Made by a program: the position numbers and the translations under genes
Shown: positions 48,389-55,823 of the stretch, one piece after another
Numbering within the stretch: position 1 is the stretch's first letter
Layout of the letters: every line of letters begins with the position of its first letter
Assembly (NCBI GenBank): GCA_030265965.1
Contig: JAJDHA010000004.1
Location: 1 to 55,823 of the forward strand
Source of the DNA: Odoribacter sp. OttesenSCG-928-L07
GTDB lineage: Bacteria > Bacteroidota > Bacteroidia > Bacteroidales > BM520
DNA length: 55,823 nt
Direction of reading: 5' to 3'
Notes under the pieces: model-generated
The model's database searches: none
What the model saw: only the letters and a program-made list of their open reading frames with translations
What the model was told of the DNA's origin: nothing

Positions 48389-49195
48389 ATGAAAGATAAA
48401 GTTGTAATTGTTACTGGAGCTTCGTCTGGTATTGGATTAGCTGTTGTAGAATATTTTGCAATAAGAGGTAGTAAGGTTGTTTTAGCAGCGAGAAGTATTG
48501 ATAAATTAAATGTAATTGTTGATAGATTGACTTCTCTCAACTGCGATGTCTTTGCTGTTAGAACAGATGTTTCCGATGAGGAATCATGTAAAAATCTTAT
48601 AGAAAGAACAATTGAAAAATACGGAAAAATTGATATACTTGTTAATAATGCAGGAATTTCAATGAGAGCAAATTTTAATGATTGTGAACTTAAAGTTTTA
48701 CATGAGTTAATGAATGTAAATTTTTGGGGAACTGTCAATTGTACAAAATTTGCTTTGCCTTATATTATTGAAACAAAAGGAACAATAGTAGGAGTTATTT
48801 CCATTGCGGGTTATCAACCATTACCCGGAAGAACAGGTTATAGCGCATCAAAATTTGCCGTTCGTGGTTTTTTAGATACTGTAAGGATTGAAAATAAAGA
48901 TCTTGGAGTTAAAGTTTTAGTTGTTGCTCCGGGATATGTTGCTACTGATATTAGATTTAAAGCTCTTTTATCTGATGGAAGTGAACAAGGATATAGTCCA
49001 CGCAACGAAAATAAAATGCAAGCACCTGAATTAGTTGCAAGAAAAATTTATAATGGAATTAGACGTAATAGGAGAAGTATTATTATGACAACTTTAGGAT
49101 TTGTTACAGTATTTCTACGAAATTTGTGGCCAAAATTTACTGATAGAGAATCGTTCAAAAAAATGAATAGAGAAAAGGCAACTCCAACAAAATAA
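48389..49195 (+). CDS. Short-chain dehydrogenase/reductase
   Basis: 268 residues. Classical SDR: cofactor motif VTGASSGIGLAVVEYF (TGxxxGxG at about 9-16), DVSDEESC, NNAGISMRANF, the catalytic serine in VISIAGYQPLPG and the YSASKFAVRG Tyr/Lys pair, then VVAPGYVATDI. The arginine in ARSIDKL after beta-2 suggests NADP(H) preference. The basic hydrophobic C-terminus (TTLGFVTVFLRNLWPKF) is like the membrane-associated DHRS7B-type group. Substrate unknown. Confidence 0.92.
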   Translation: MKDKVVIVTGASSGIGLAVVEYFAIRGSKVVLAARSIDKLNVIVDRLTSLNCDVFAVRTDVSDEESCKNLIERTIEKYGKIDILVNNAGISMRANFNDCELKVLHELMNVNFWGTVNCTKFALPYIIETKGTIVGVISIAGYQPLPGRTGYSASKFAVRGFLDTVRIENKDLGVKVLVVAPGYVATDIRFKALLSDGSEQGYSPRNENKMQAPELVARKIYNGIRRNRRSIIMTTLGFVTVFLRNLWPKFTDRESFKKMNREKATPTK

Positions 49196-49225
49196 ATTTA
49201 TTTTATTTAATCAATATATTTATTA

Positions 49226-49621
49226 TTATTTCACAAATGTATCATAAGTTCCATCCTTATATAAAATGATTATTTTTTCAATTTCACTTTTGTAACTTAC
49301 TTCTTTTTCCTTTATTGTTTTCTTTTTTGTAGAATTTTCAACATTGTACTCGATTTGTGAATCTTGTTTATCTCTATGTTCTTGCTTAGGGTTAATTGAA
49401 ACATTGTCAAGATTATTGTACATATTACCTAATCCTTTAATTAACCATTCGCTATTAATTTCAGGGTAAGTATTAAGGATTTTGATTATGATATCTAAGC
49501 TTGGTTTATTTCTACCGGTTAAAATATGCGACAATGTAGAACGTTGAATTTCAATTTCATTTGCCAATTGTGTTGCTGAAAGATTCTTGTCTTCCATTAT
49601 TCTAATTATTCTTGAAATCAT
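49226..49621 (-). CDS. XRE-family HTH transcriptional regulator
   Basis: 131 residues. N-terminal Cro/CI-type helix-turn-helix (about 8-60): IMEDKNLSATQLANEIEIQRSTLSHILTGRNKPSLDIIIKILNTYPEINSEWLIKGLGNMY. This layout with WLI.G.G is common in small Bacteroidota regulators. The rest is charged and probably disordered (about 70-108), ending in a short conserved-looking VSYKSEIEKIIILYKDGTYDTF. The upstream gap carries several copies of one palindrome, so autoregulation is likely. No toxin partner is adjacent. The neighbouring SDR and phosphoesterase genes appear unrelated. Confidence 0.9.
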   Translation of the reverse strand: MISRIIRIMEDKNLSATQLANEIEIQRSTLSHILTGRNKPSLDIIIKILNTYPEINSEWLIKGLGNMYNNLDNVSINPKQEHRDKQDSQIEYNVENSTKKKTIKEKEVSYKSEIEKIIILYKDGTYDTFVK

Positions 49622-49638
49622 GTTTATTTAATTTTTTA

Positions 49639-49646
49639 CAAATATA
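49639..49646 (-). promoter_or_regulatory. -7 promoter box (TATATTTG) for the XRE regulator
   Basis: Reverse-strand TATATTTG, 17 bases upstream of the ATG. The expected -33 position falls in the palindrome at 49655-49668. Confidence 0.5.
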
Positions 49647-49654
49647 CAAATTAA

Positions 49655-49668
49655 TTTACAAATGTAAA
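49655..49668. promoter_or_regulatory. Palindromic operator candidate 1 (TTTACAAATGTAAA)
   Basis: 14-bp inverted repeat with arms TTTACA/TGTAAA upstream of the XRE gene. Its reverse strand contains TACATTTG, itself a match to the -7 consensus. Confidence 0.6.
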
Positions 49669-49688
49669 CCAATCTAATTTTACCAATA

Positions 49689-49725
49689 TTACATTTGTAA
49701 ACTTTCAAAGTTTACAAATGTAAAC
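49689..49725. promoter_or_regulatory. Palindromic operator candidates 2 and 3 within a larger perfect palindrome
   Basis: TTACATTTGTAAAC (49689-49702) and GTTTACAAATGTAAAC (49710-49725) repeat the site-1 arms in the same gap. Together they form a 31-bp palindrome at 49691-49721 with perfect 15-bp arms (ACATTTGTAAACTTT) around one central C. Centre-to-centre spacing of sites 2 and 3 is about two helical turns. Confidence 0.65.
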
Positions 49726-49791
49726 ATAAATTATCACTATTTAGATTATATTTGGTTTTGTTATTTACAATATTTTTTAGTTTATTTTCAT

Positions 49792-49799
49792 TATATTTG
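49792..49799 (+). promoter_or_regulatory. -7 promoter box (TATATTTG) for the NrnA-like gene
   Basis: TATATTTG ends 29 bases before the ATG at 49829. Confidence 0.5.
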
Positions 49800-49828
49800 C
49801 ATATTAATTTTATACATAACTCTAATCT

Positions 49829-50833
49829 ATGTTCTCCAAAAATGAAATTGACAAACTAATACATCTAATTCATAATTCAAATCGTATTATTATTTGTTCG
49901 CATCGTTCACCTGACGGTGATGCTATTGGTTCAATTTTAGCGATTTACAATTTTATTACTCTAAATTTCCCTGATAAAGTTGTTTTTCCAATTTTACCGG
50001 ATAGATGTCCTGAATACTTAACATTTCTTCCAAATAGTGATAAGTTTCTTAATCCTGATGAACATATTGAAATAATCAATCAAGCATTTAATACAGCAGA
50101 TATTATTATTGCAGTTGATTTTAATGAATCTAATAGGTTGGGTGCTTTGGAAAATTTATTTTTTATATCTAAAGCTCATAAAATTTTTATTGATCATCAT
50201 CCCTTCACAAATGATACTAATTATGAGTTGTTATTTCATGATGAAAATGCAAGCGCAGCATCAGAATTAGTGTATTATGTGTTGAAAGCAATTGGCTTTG
50301 AATCATTTAATTATGATATTGTTTTACCTATTTATGTTGGAATAATAACAGATACCGGTTCTTTAAGTTTTAATTGCAATCTTCCTCAAACTTATTCTGT
50401 TTTGTCTGAAATAATAAAATATAATATTGATGCAAAAAATATTCATAATTTGATTTATAATAATTTCCCTGTGGAAAGAATGAAATTGTTTGCACATGTG
50501 CTTTATAATAAATTGGTTATTAATGTTGATAAAAAATACTCCTACTATTCATTAACAAAAGAAGAGCTAGAAGAGTTTGGTTATCGTGACGGCTATCTTG
50601 AAGGTGTTGTAAATTATGCCTTAAATATCAGAGGAATAGAAGTTACTGCTGCTTTTGTGGAGTTAAATAACGTAGTGAAAATATCTTTTCGTTCCAAAAA
50701 CAATATTAATGTTAATGAAATTGCAAAAACATATTTTAATGGTGGCGGACATAAAAATGCGGCAGGCGCCAATTATAATAAAAGTATTAATGATGCAATT
50801 GAATTGTTTGTTGAAGTAATAGAAAGTATATGA
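49829..50833 (+). CDS. nrnA: DHH/DHHA1 phosphoesterase, NrnA-like (nanoRNase / pAp phosphatase)
   Basis: 334 residues. DHH domain: IICSHRSPDGDAIGSILAIYNF, IIAVDFNESNRLG, FIDHHPF (the DHH motif) and VGIITDTGSLSF; C-terminal DHHA1 domain with the GGGHKNAAGAN signature and the RSKNNINVNEIAKTYF strand. Members degrade 2-5 nt RNAs and dephosphorylate 3'-phosphoadenosine 5'-phosphate in bacteria without Orn. The stop overlaps the start of the GldI-like gene by four bases (ATGA), so the two are coupled. Confidence 0.92.
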   Translation: MFSKNEIDKLIHLIHNSNRIIICSHRSPDGDAIGSILAIYNFITLNFPDKVVFPILPDRCPEYLTFLPNSDKFLNPDEHIEIINQAFNTADIIIAVDFNESNRLGALENLFFISKAHKIFIDHHPFTNDTNYELLFHDENASAASELVYYVLKAIGFESFNYDIVLPIYVGIITDTGSLSFNCNLPQTYSVLSEIIKYNIDAKNIHNLIYNNFPVERMKLFAHVLYNKLVINVDKKYSYYSLTKEELEEFGYRDGYLEGVVNYALNIRGIEVTAAFVELNNVVKISFRSKNNINVNEIAKTYFNGGGHKNAAGANYNKSINDAIELFVEVIESI

Positions 50834-51357
50834 TTGATTATAAGTATTTAGTATTAGCTTTTGTTTTGTTGTTTTCATTGTCTTCCTGTAGTAATAAGAA
50901 GAATAAACAGATTCCGGAACAGCAAATCATTTCCAAAGAAGCTATCGAATATGCTAATAAAGAAGCTATCAGAAAGGAGAATATTCAAATTGATGATTTT
51001 GTTAGGAGATATAAATGGGATATGCAAACAACAAACACAGGAGTTCGTTATTTTATTTATGAAAAAGGTAGAGGTGTCAAAACTAAAAAAAATGATATTG
51101 TAGTATTAGATTATACCTTAACATTTTTAAATGGAGATACGATTTATTCATCAGAAAATGACGGTATTAAAGAGTTTGTTCTTGGAAAATCAAATGAAGT
51201 TTCAGGTTTGGAAGAAGTTTTATTATTGATGCATAAAGGCGATAAGGCAAAATTGATAGTACCTTCTTTTCGTGCTTATGGTATTACAGGCGATTTTAAT
51301 AAGATATCTGTGAGAAATACTCTTGTATATGATATTCATCTTCAAGATGTTTATTAA
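50830..51357 (+). CDS. gldI: GldI-like FKBP-type peptidyl-prolyl isomerase lipoprotein
   Basis: 175 residues. Lipoprotein signal with Cys20 (LLFSLSSC-SNK), a 45-residue helical linker (KEAIEYANKEAIRKENIQID), then an FKBP domain (about 85-175): KKNDIVVLDYTLTFLNGDTIYSS, FVLGKSNEVSGLEEVLLLMHKGDKAKLIVPSFRAYG and LVYDIHLQDVY. It folds proline-containing proteins in the periplasm. GldI is the gliding-associated member in Flavobacterium, where as I recall a DHH gene is also nearby; other FKBP lipoproteins are similar, so the symbol is tentative. Confidence 0.82.
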   Translation: MIDYKYLVLAFVLLFSLSSCSNKKNKQIPEQQIISKEAIEYANKEAIRKENIQIDDFVRRYKWDMQTTNTGVRYFIYEKGRGVKTKKNDIVVLDYTLTFLNGDTIYSSENDGIKEFVLGKSNEVSGLEEVLLLMHKGDKAKLIVPSFRAYGITGDFNKISVRNTLVYDIHLQDVY

Positions 51358-51436
51358 CATTCTATCTAAAAAGAAATTATTAATAGAACTCAAATTTTAA
51401 AAAATCATAATTAAAATTCATTTTACAAAAAAACAT

Positions 51437-51444
51437 TATCTTTG
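51437..51444 (+). promoter_or_regulatory. -7 promoter box (TATCTTTG) for bamD-rpoZ-DUF4835-recN
   Basis: TATCTTTG ends 19 bases before the bamD ATG. Confidence 0.6.
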
Positions 51445-51463
51445 CAGATTATTATTAAAAAAA

Positions 51464-52258
51464 ATGAAATTATCTAAACAGTTCATAATATTATTCTTAA
51501 CAAGTTGTTTCGTCATTTTGTCGTCATGCTCAAATTATGCTAAGGTTCTAAAATCCGATGACACTAATCTGATTTATTCTGAAGCAATGGTTCAGTATGA
51601 AAAAGGAAATTATATTAATGCTTTACAGTTATTTGATAGAATTTCTGTACTTGTTAAAGGAACAGATAAAGAGGAACCTCTTAATTATTATTACGCGCAA
51701 AGTCATTATTTGCAAGGAGATTATATTTTGGCTAATTATTATTTTAGGAAATACGTAAAACAATATCCCTTGAATCCCAAAGCAGAAGAATGTGCTTTTT
51801 TAGCTGCAATGTGTAAGTATAATCAATCATCAACATATTCTTTAGATCCGACACCGACAACCGATGCTATTGCTGAGTTACAAGCGTATATTAATGCATA
51901 CCCAAATAGCGAAAACCTTGACTTATGTAATATTTATATCGATGAGCTTAGAGCAAAACTTGAAGAAAAAGATTATAAAATTGCTTTAATGTATCTGAGA
52001 ATGGAAGAATACAAAGCCGCAGTAGTTTGTTTTGATAATATTCTTAAAGATTTTCCGGGAACTCAACATAAAGAAGATATTTTTTACTATCTTGTAAAAG
52101 CTAAATACGAATATGCAAAAAATAGCGTTGATAGTAAGAAAAAGGAAAGATTTGATGATGTCTTTAATTCTTATACAAAGTTTATCACAAATTATCCTGA
52201 ATCAAAGTACATTGCAGAAGTTAATGTATATTATAATGCTGCTAAACAATATAAATAA
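51464..52258 (+). CDS. bamD: Outer-membrane protein assembly factor BamD
   Basis: 264 residues. Lipoprotein signal peptide with Cys22 (FVILSSC-SNY), then TPR repeats: YSEAMVQYEKGNYINALQLFDRI, YYYAQSHYLQGDYILANYYFRKYVKQYPLNPKAEEC, ALMYLRMEEYKAAVVCFDNILKDFPGTQHKED and FNSYTKFITNYPESKYIAEV. BamD is the essential lipoprotein partner of BamA in inserting beta-barrels into the outer membrane. First gene of a four-gene run conserved in Bacteroidota. Confidence 0.93.
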   Translation: MKLSKQFIILFLTSCFVILSSCSNYAKVLKSDDTNLIYSEAMVQYEKGNYINALQLFDRISVLVKGTDKEEPLNYYYAQSHYLQGDYILANYYFRKYVKQYPLNPKAEECAFLAAMCKYNQSSTYSLDPTPTTDAIAELQAYINAYPNSENLDLCNIYIDELRAKLEEKDYKIALMYLRMEEYKAAVVCFDNILKDFPGTQHKEDIFYYLVKAKYEYAKNSVDSKKKERFDDVFNSYTKFITNYPESKYIAEVNVYYNAAKQYK

Positions 52259-52281
52259 AATTAAATAAAATAATTTATAAC

Positions 52282-52668
52282 ATGGATTATAAAAAGATCA
52301 GAACAAGTACTGAAGCTGTAACAAGAAATCTCAACGATTTTGATAAAGAAACAGGTAATATTTATGAATCATTAGTAATTCTTTCTAAGAGAGCTAATCA
52401 AGTAAGTCTTGAATTAAAAGAGGAATTACTTAGTAAAATAGAAGAATTTCAAACTCCCAGTGACAGCTTGGAAGAAATATTTGAAAATAGAGAACAAATT
52501 GAATTGGCTAAGTTTTATGAACAATTACCAAAGCCTACATTAATTGCTATCTATGAATTTCTTAATGAGAAATTATCTGCATATTATCCGGAAGAAGAGG
52601 TGCCTATTGCTCCTTTAACTTCTGTTGATGAGGAAAATAAAGAAGTAAAAGAAAAAACGGAGGAATAA
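52282..52668 (+). CDS. rpoZ: RNA polymerase omega subunit, Bacteroidota type
   Basis: 128 residues. DYKKIRTSTEAVTRNLNDF, then the omega/Rpb6 signature GNIYESLVILSKRANQVS (about 28-45), FENREQIELAKFYEQLPKPTLIAIYEFLNEKLSAYYP typical of the phylum, and an acidic tail. Binds the beta-prime C-terminus and aids RNA polymerase assembly. It is 23 bases after bamD and one base before the DUF4835 gene; its final codons (ACG GAG GAA TAA) double as a GGAGGAA sequence in front of that gene. Confidence 0.9.
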   Translation: MDYKKIRTSTEAVTRNLNDFDKETGNIYESLVILSKRANQVSLELKEELLSKIEEFQTPSDSLEEIFENREQIELAKFYEQLPKPTLIAIYEFLNEKLSAYYPEEEVPIAPLTSVDEENKEVKEKTEE

Positions 52669-52669
52669 T

Positions 52670-53575
52670 ATGAAACGCTTGTTTTTTATTTCAGTATTGT
52701 TGGTTTTGTCGATTGTTGTTAGTGCACAACAAGACTTTAGATGTACTTTTTCTGTTACATCTAATACCTCCGACGGTAGTACTGATAGAACAAGATTTCA
52801 AGAAATGCAAAAACAAATTCAAGAATTTATTAATGGTCAAAAATGGTGTAATTACAATATCAGTCAAGAAGAACGTATTGAGTGTACCATGCAACTGATG
52901 ATTAATAATATTGTTTCTGCAGAACAATATGAAGGTAAACTTAATGTGGGATTACGAAGACCGGTTTTTAATTCTACTTACAATACGACACTTTTTAGCT
53001 ATGTTGATCAAAATATTGAGTTTACTTTTGTTGAAACAGATCCTTTAATCTTTAATGAGAATTCCTTTGATAATAACTTAACGAGTGTTATTGCTTTTTA
53101 CATGTATATTATGTTGGGTATTGATTTTGACTCATTTAGTCCGGGTGCTGGTACTCAATATTATGAAAAAGCACAATCGGTAGTTAATGCAGCGCAATCT
53201 GCAAATGAGAAGGGATGGAGGTCGATACAAGGTACACGAAACAGATATTGGTTAATTGAAAATCTACTTAATTCTTCTTATTACGGTGCAAGAGAGTTTT
53301 ATTATATTTATCATCGCAATGGTTTAGATGTTATGGCTGATAATATTGCAATGGGAACATCTGCAGCAACACAAGCAATCGAAAAGTTGAGAAATGTTAA
53401 TCGTCAAAAACCGAATCTTTATATTGTTTACCTCATTTTAGAGGCAAAACGCGATGAGTTTATTAACCTATACTCAGGGGCAAATGATGCGGAGAAAAAT
53501 AAATTCTTGCAAGTAATGCAGGAAATTGATCCGACAAATATGACTCGTTATAATCAAGTTAAAAATACTAATTGA
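52670..53575 (+). CDS. DUF4835 family protein (PorD-type, T9SS-associated)
   Basis: 301 residues, signal peptide MKRLFFISVLLVLSIVVSAQ. Matches the DUF4835 pattern: the early NGQKWCNYNISQEERIECTMQLMI, then RRPVFNSTYNTTLFSYVDQNIEF, LTSVIAFYMYIMLGIDFDSFSPGAG, GWRSIQGTRNRYWLIENLLN and YYIYHRNGLDVMAD. I recall this family being annotated PorD and linked to type IX secretion, but cannot check, so no symbol is given. Periplasmic or outer-membrane associated. An unusually good Shine-Dalgarno-like GGAGG lies six bases before the ATG, though it is also rpoZ coding sequence. The stop overlaps the recN start. Confidence 0.87.
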   Translation: MKRLFFISVLLVLSIVVSAQQDFRCTFSVTSNTSDGSTDRTRFQEMQKQIQEFINGQKWCNYNISQEERIECTMQLMINNIVSAEQYEGKLNVGLRRPVFNSTYNTTLFSYVDQNIEFTFVETDPLIFNENSFDNNLTSVIAFYMYIMLGIDFDSFSPGAGTQYYEKAQSVVNAAQSANEKGWRSIQGTRNRYWLIENLLNSSYYGAREFYYIYHRNGLDVMADNIAMGTSAATQAIEKLRNVNRQKPNLYIVYLILEAKRDEFINLYSGANDAEKNKFLQVMQEIDPTNMTRYNQVKNTN

Positions 53576-55233
53576 TAAAATCCTTATCTATATCGAATTA
53601 TGCCCTTATAGATAATTTGACAATTGATTTTAAGAAGGGGTTTACCTGCTTAACCGGTGAAACAGGAGCAGGAAAATCAATTATTTTAGGTGCCATTTCC
53701 CTTGTGCTCGGCGAAAGAGCTGATACAAAAATCCTATTTGATAAAGATAAAAAATGTGTTGTTGAAGCAGTTTTTCAATTACCAGATAATTTCTCATTTG
53801 CTTTTTTTAATGATAATGATATAGATTATAACATTGATTGTATAATAAGAAGAGAAATTAGTGCTCAAGGAAAATCCAGAATCTTTGTTAATGATACTCC
53901 GGTTGCTTTAAATGTACTAAAATCTTTGGGCAGCTTGTTGATAGATTTACATTCACAATATCAAAAATTCTCATTAAGCGATAATTTACACCAATTACAG
54001 TTTCTCGATAATTTTATTACCGATAAATCTATCCTTGATAATTATAGAATAACATTCGACTCATACACTTTATTGTGCCATAAAAAAGCAGAATTGAAAT
54101 CCATATATGATAAGATTTATCAAGAACAAGATTACCTGTCTTTTCTATACAATGAACTCAACGATGCAAATCTATATCAGAATGAAGATACTTTGATTGA
54201 AAAGGAATTGTCTTTACTTGAAAATTCTGAATTAATAAAAGAAAAATTGAGTCTTGCTATTAATTTATTATCTGAAAATGAGAATAGTAATGTATTAGAT
54301 TTGATGAAAATTATTAATGCAAATTTTGCTACTATCTCTTCCTTTATTGATAATGGAAATGAATTATCCGAAAGACTTACTAATATTGCATTTGAAACTA
54401 AGGATATTTTCAACGATTTTGTGCACATAAATGACTCTGTTTCTTTTGATCCAATTAAAGCTGAAGAGTTTCGTAACAGATTGGATTTTATCAATAAACT
54501 ACTTTATAAACATAAAGTTAATTCCGTAAATGAATTGATTGAGATAAGAGATGATATCAATAACAAATTGAGTAATACCAACGAACTTTATTTTGAAATC
54601 GAAAAAATCAATAAAGAAATTGAGATTCTGCATTCCGATATGAAAGAGAAAGCTCAATTGCTTTCTAATTCGCGAAAATCTTGTGCCAAGATTATGTCGC
54701 AGCAAATATCTGATATACTTAAAGATTTAGGAATTATCAATAATAAATTTGTAATTGATATTTCAGAAAATGAATCATATACGAGTAGTGGAAATGATTT
54801 TGTCGAATTTCTTTTTTCAGCCAATATCGGTTCTCAATTGGCTCCCTTATCATCAGTTGCATCCGGCGGTGAATTGTCGCGCGTTATGTTGGCGTTAAAA
54901 TCAGTAATTGCAATTAAAAATGATATTCCTACAGTAATTTTTGATGAAATTGATAGTGGTATTTCAGGAGTTACTGCTGATTCGGTTGCATTAAAGCTTA
55001 AAGATATCTCACATAATATCCAAGTTATTGCTATTAGCCACCTTCCACAGATTGCTGCAAAAGCCGATGAACAATTTTTAGTTTATAAGGAGGAGTTATT
55101 GGATAGAACTTTTACACGAATTAAATTATTAAATAGTGATGAACGTGTAAACGTTATTGCATCAATGCTTAGTGGAAGTAATATATCACAAGCAGCTATT
55201 GATAATGCAAAAAATCTTTTGGGTATTAATTAA
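53572..55233 (+). CDS. recN: DNA repair protein RecN
   Basis: 553 residues. SMC-like ATPase for double-strand break repair. Walker A GETGAGKS at 29-36, N-terminal IKSLSISNYALIDNLTIDF, REISAQGKSRIFVNDTPV, long coiled-coil arms in the middle (about 160-370), ABC signature VASGGELSRVMLALK, Walker B PTVIFDEIDSGISG and the H-loop AISHLPQIAAKAD. The start codon is TTG, sharing TTGA with the stop of the DUF4835 gene. There is no in-frame ATG before the conserved N-terminus, so TTG is required. Ends before a perfect palindrome shared with rplS. Confidence 0.95.
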   Translation: MIKSLSISNYALIDNLTIDFKKGFTCLTGETGAGKSIILGAISLVLGERADTKILFDKDKKCVVEAVFQLPDNFSFAFFNDNDIDYNIDCIIRREISAQGKSRIFVNDTPVALNVLKSLGSLLIDLHSQYQKFSLSDNLHQLQFLDNFITDKSILDNYRITFDSYTLLCHKKAELKSIYDKIYQEQDYLSFLYNELNDANLYQNEDTLIEKELSLLENSELIKEKLSLAINLLSENENSNVLDLMKIINANFATISSFIDNGNELSERLTNIAFETKDIFNDFVHINDSVSFDPIKAEEFRNRLDFINKLLYKHKVNSVNELIEIRDDINNKLSNTNELYFEIEKINKEIEILHSDMKEKAQLLSNSRKSCAKIMSQQISDILKDLGIINNKFVIDISENESYTSSGNDFVEFLFSANIGSQLAPLSSVASGGELSRVMLALKSVIAIKNDIPTVIFDEIDSGISGVTADSVALKLKDISHNIQVIAISHLPQIAAKADEQFLVYKEELLDRTFTRIKLLNSDERVNVIASMLSGSNISQAAIDNAKNLLGIN

Positions 55234-55247
55234 AGTTTATGCAAAAA

Positions 55248-55273
55248 AAATGCTGTCACATGTGACAGCATTT
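55248..55273. terminator. Bidirectional terminator between recN and rplS
   Basis: AAATGCTGTCACA-TGTGACAGCATTT is a perfect 26-bp palindrome. On the minus strand it is followed by eight T, a strong intrinsic terminator for rplS. On the plus strand the T-run is only three long, so termination of recN would be weaker. Confidence 0.9.
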
Positions 55274-55282
55274 GGTTCTTTA

Positions 55283-55636
55283 TTAATATCTTCTTTCTTT
55301 AATCCTTGCCTTTTTGCCCTTTAATGCCCTTAAGTAGAATATTCTTGCTCTTCTAACTTTTCCACGTTTGTTAACTTCGATACTTTCAATGAAAGGAGAA
55401 GCTATTGGAAAAATTCTTTCAACTCCAATATTATTTGAAATTTTACGAACTGTAAAAGTTTCAGTTGGACCTGAACCTCTACGTTGTAAAACAACTCCTT
55501 GGTATTTTTGGGTTCTTTCTTTATTTCCTTCGATAATTTTATATGTTACTGTAATAGTATCGCCGGCTTGAAATGACGGATAATCTTTAATCTGAGTTAA
55601 ATCGTCAACATACTGTAATAATTCGTGCTTGCCCAT
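55283..55636 (-). CDS. rplS: Ribosomal protein L19
   Basis: 117 residues. Clear bL19: [78 protein letters not shown] and the basic C-terminus [11 protein letters not shown]. Located at the 30S-50S interface near bridge B8. Monocistronic here: own -7 box upstream and terminator downstream, away from the rpsP-rimM-trmD cluster where it is found in many bacteria. Confidence 0.97.
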   Translation of the reverse strand: MGKHELLQYVDDLTQIKDYPSFQAGDTITVTYKIIEGNKERTQKYQGVVLQRRGSGPTETFTVRKISNNIGVERIFPIASPFIESIEVNKRGKVRRARIFYLRALKGKKARIKERRY

Positions 55637-55675
55637 GATATTTTATTTTATCTTTAAATCGTTTAAAAAAGTTTG

Positions 55676-55683
55676 CAAATGTA
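55676..55683 (-). promoter_or_regulatory. -7 promoter box (TACATTTG) for rplS
   Basis: Reverse-strand TACATTTG, 39 bases upstream of the ATG. Confidence 0.5.
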
Positions 55684-55748
55684 CGGAATTTTTTTTAATT
55701 GAAATGATAAATTTATTAAAAAAATATTGTCAGATAGTGTTTGATTAT

Positions 55749-55823
55749 TTATTGCTTTGAGTAGTAGGGGATTACTTTTGTTTTTTTGATTTCGTTTTTT
55801 AAATTTTCATCTGATTTATATTC
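55749..55823 (-). CDS. C-terminal end of a protein gene (cut by window edge)
   Basis: The reverse strand is open from the right edge to a TAA at 55749-55751, encoding 24 residues (ending KKTKVIPYYSKQ). The lysine-rich, low-GC codon use matches the surroundings and the position upstream of rplS on the same strand is reasonable. Too short to identify, and it could be chance. Confidence 0.4.
   Translation of the reverse strand, partial: EYKSDENLKNEIKKTKVIPYYSKQ

Overview
The window comes from a low-GC member of the Bacteroidota, most likely Bacteroidales. The evidence is a T9SS type A sorting domain, GldB- and GldI-type lipoproteins, a PorE-like protein and a DUF4835 (PorD-type) protein. The promoters fit the Bacteroidetes -7 element TAnnTTTG, start sites mostly lack Shine-Dalgarno sequences, and there is a complete rrn operon (16S, tRNA-Ile, tRNA-Ala, 23S, 5S). 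I cannot name a genus from reading alone. The whole window looks chromosomal; I see no prophage, plasmid, transposase or CRISPR array.

Layout. (1) 1-4.8 kb, minus strand: an outer-membrane barrel protein, nadE, a multidomain secreted M14 carboxypeptidase and a secreted protein cut by the window edge, divergent from gldB. (2) 5.9-14.5 kb, minus: an M23 peptidase with a PatB-type C-S lyase; a GxxExxY protein gene bracketed by a 36-bp inverted repeat; an HhH outer-membrane barrel protein, a second barrel protein and a YifB/ComM ATPase; purM. (3) 14.5-19.7 kb, minus: a PorE-like OmpA protein translationally coupled to purM, then an EamA transporter and a lipoprotein esterase. (4) 19.8-26.3 kb, mostly plus: CCA-type nucleotidyltransferase, pRiA4b ORF-3-like protein, miaA, pepD and two tandem paralogous barrel proteins, with a BadF-type kinase on the minus strand. 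(5) 26.5-32.3 kb: the rrn operon with two promoters, boxA-like motifs, spacer arrays of degenerate heptamers, a terminator and a 48/49-bp repeat array. (6) 32.4-36.6 kb, minus: truA behind two tandem Na/Pi cotransporters. (7) 36.8-47.4 kb: DUF4954 protein and a GT4 glycosyltransferase, convergent with ispH; an AlbA_2 protein; a 1408-residue glycogen synthase-phosphorylase fusion; MarC; a patatin. (8) 47.5-55.8 kb: LEA-type lipoprotein, SDR, an XRE regulator with palindromic sites, an NrnA-like gene coupled to a GldI-like one, then bamD-rpoZ-DUF4835-recN, and rplS.

How it fits together. Much of the window is housekeeping: translation and tRNA maturation (rrn, truA, miaA, CCA enzyme, rplS), NAD, purine and isoprenoid synthesis, and DNA repair. 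The rest is cell-envelope and type IX secretion biology, with a secreted substrate (the M14 peptidase) and several envelope components on the same segment. Carbohydrate storage is represented by the synthase-phosphorylase fusion.

Most unusual signals: short tandem repeats of 7- or 8-bp units that fill intergenic gaps, abut stop codons and flip to their reverse complement to form hairpins, including in all three spacers of the 16S-23S ITS; the inverted-repeat-bounded GxxExxY cassette; a PorE-like protein with an apparently inactive retropepsin-like tail; the GT3-GT35 fusion; and a cluster of GTTTACA-type palindromes upstream of an XRE regulator. No single locus is convincingly a new defence or mobile system; the repeat family is the best candidate for something under-described.
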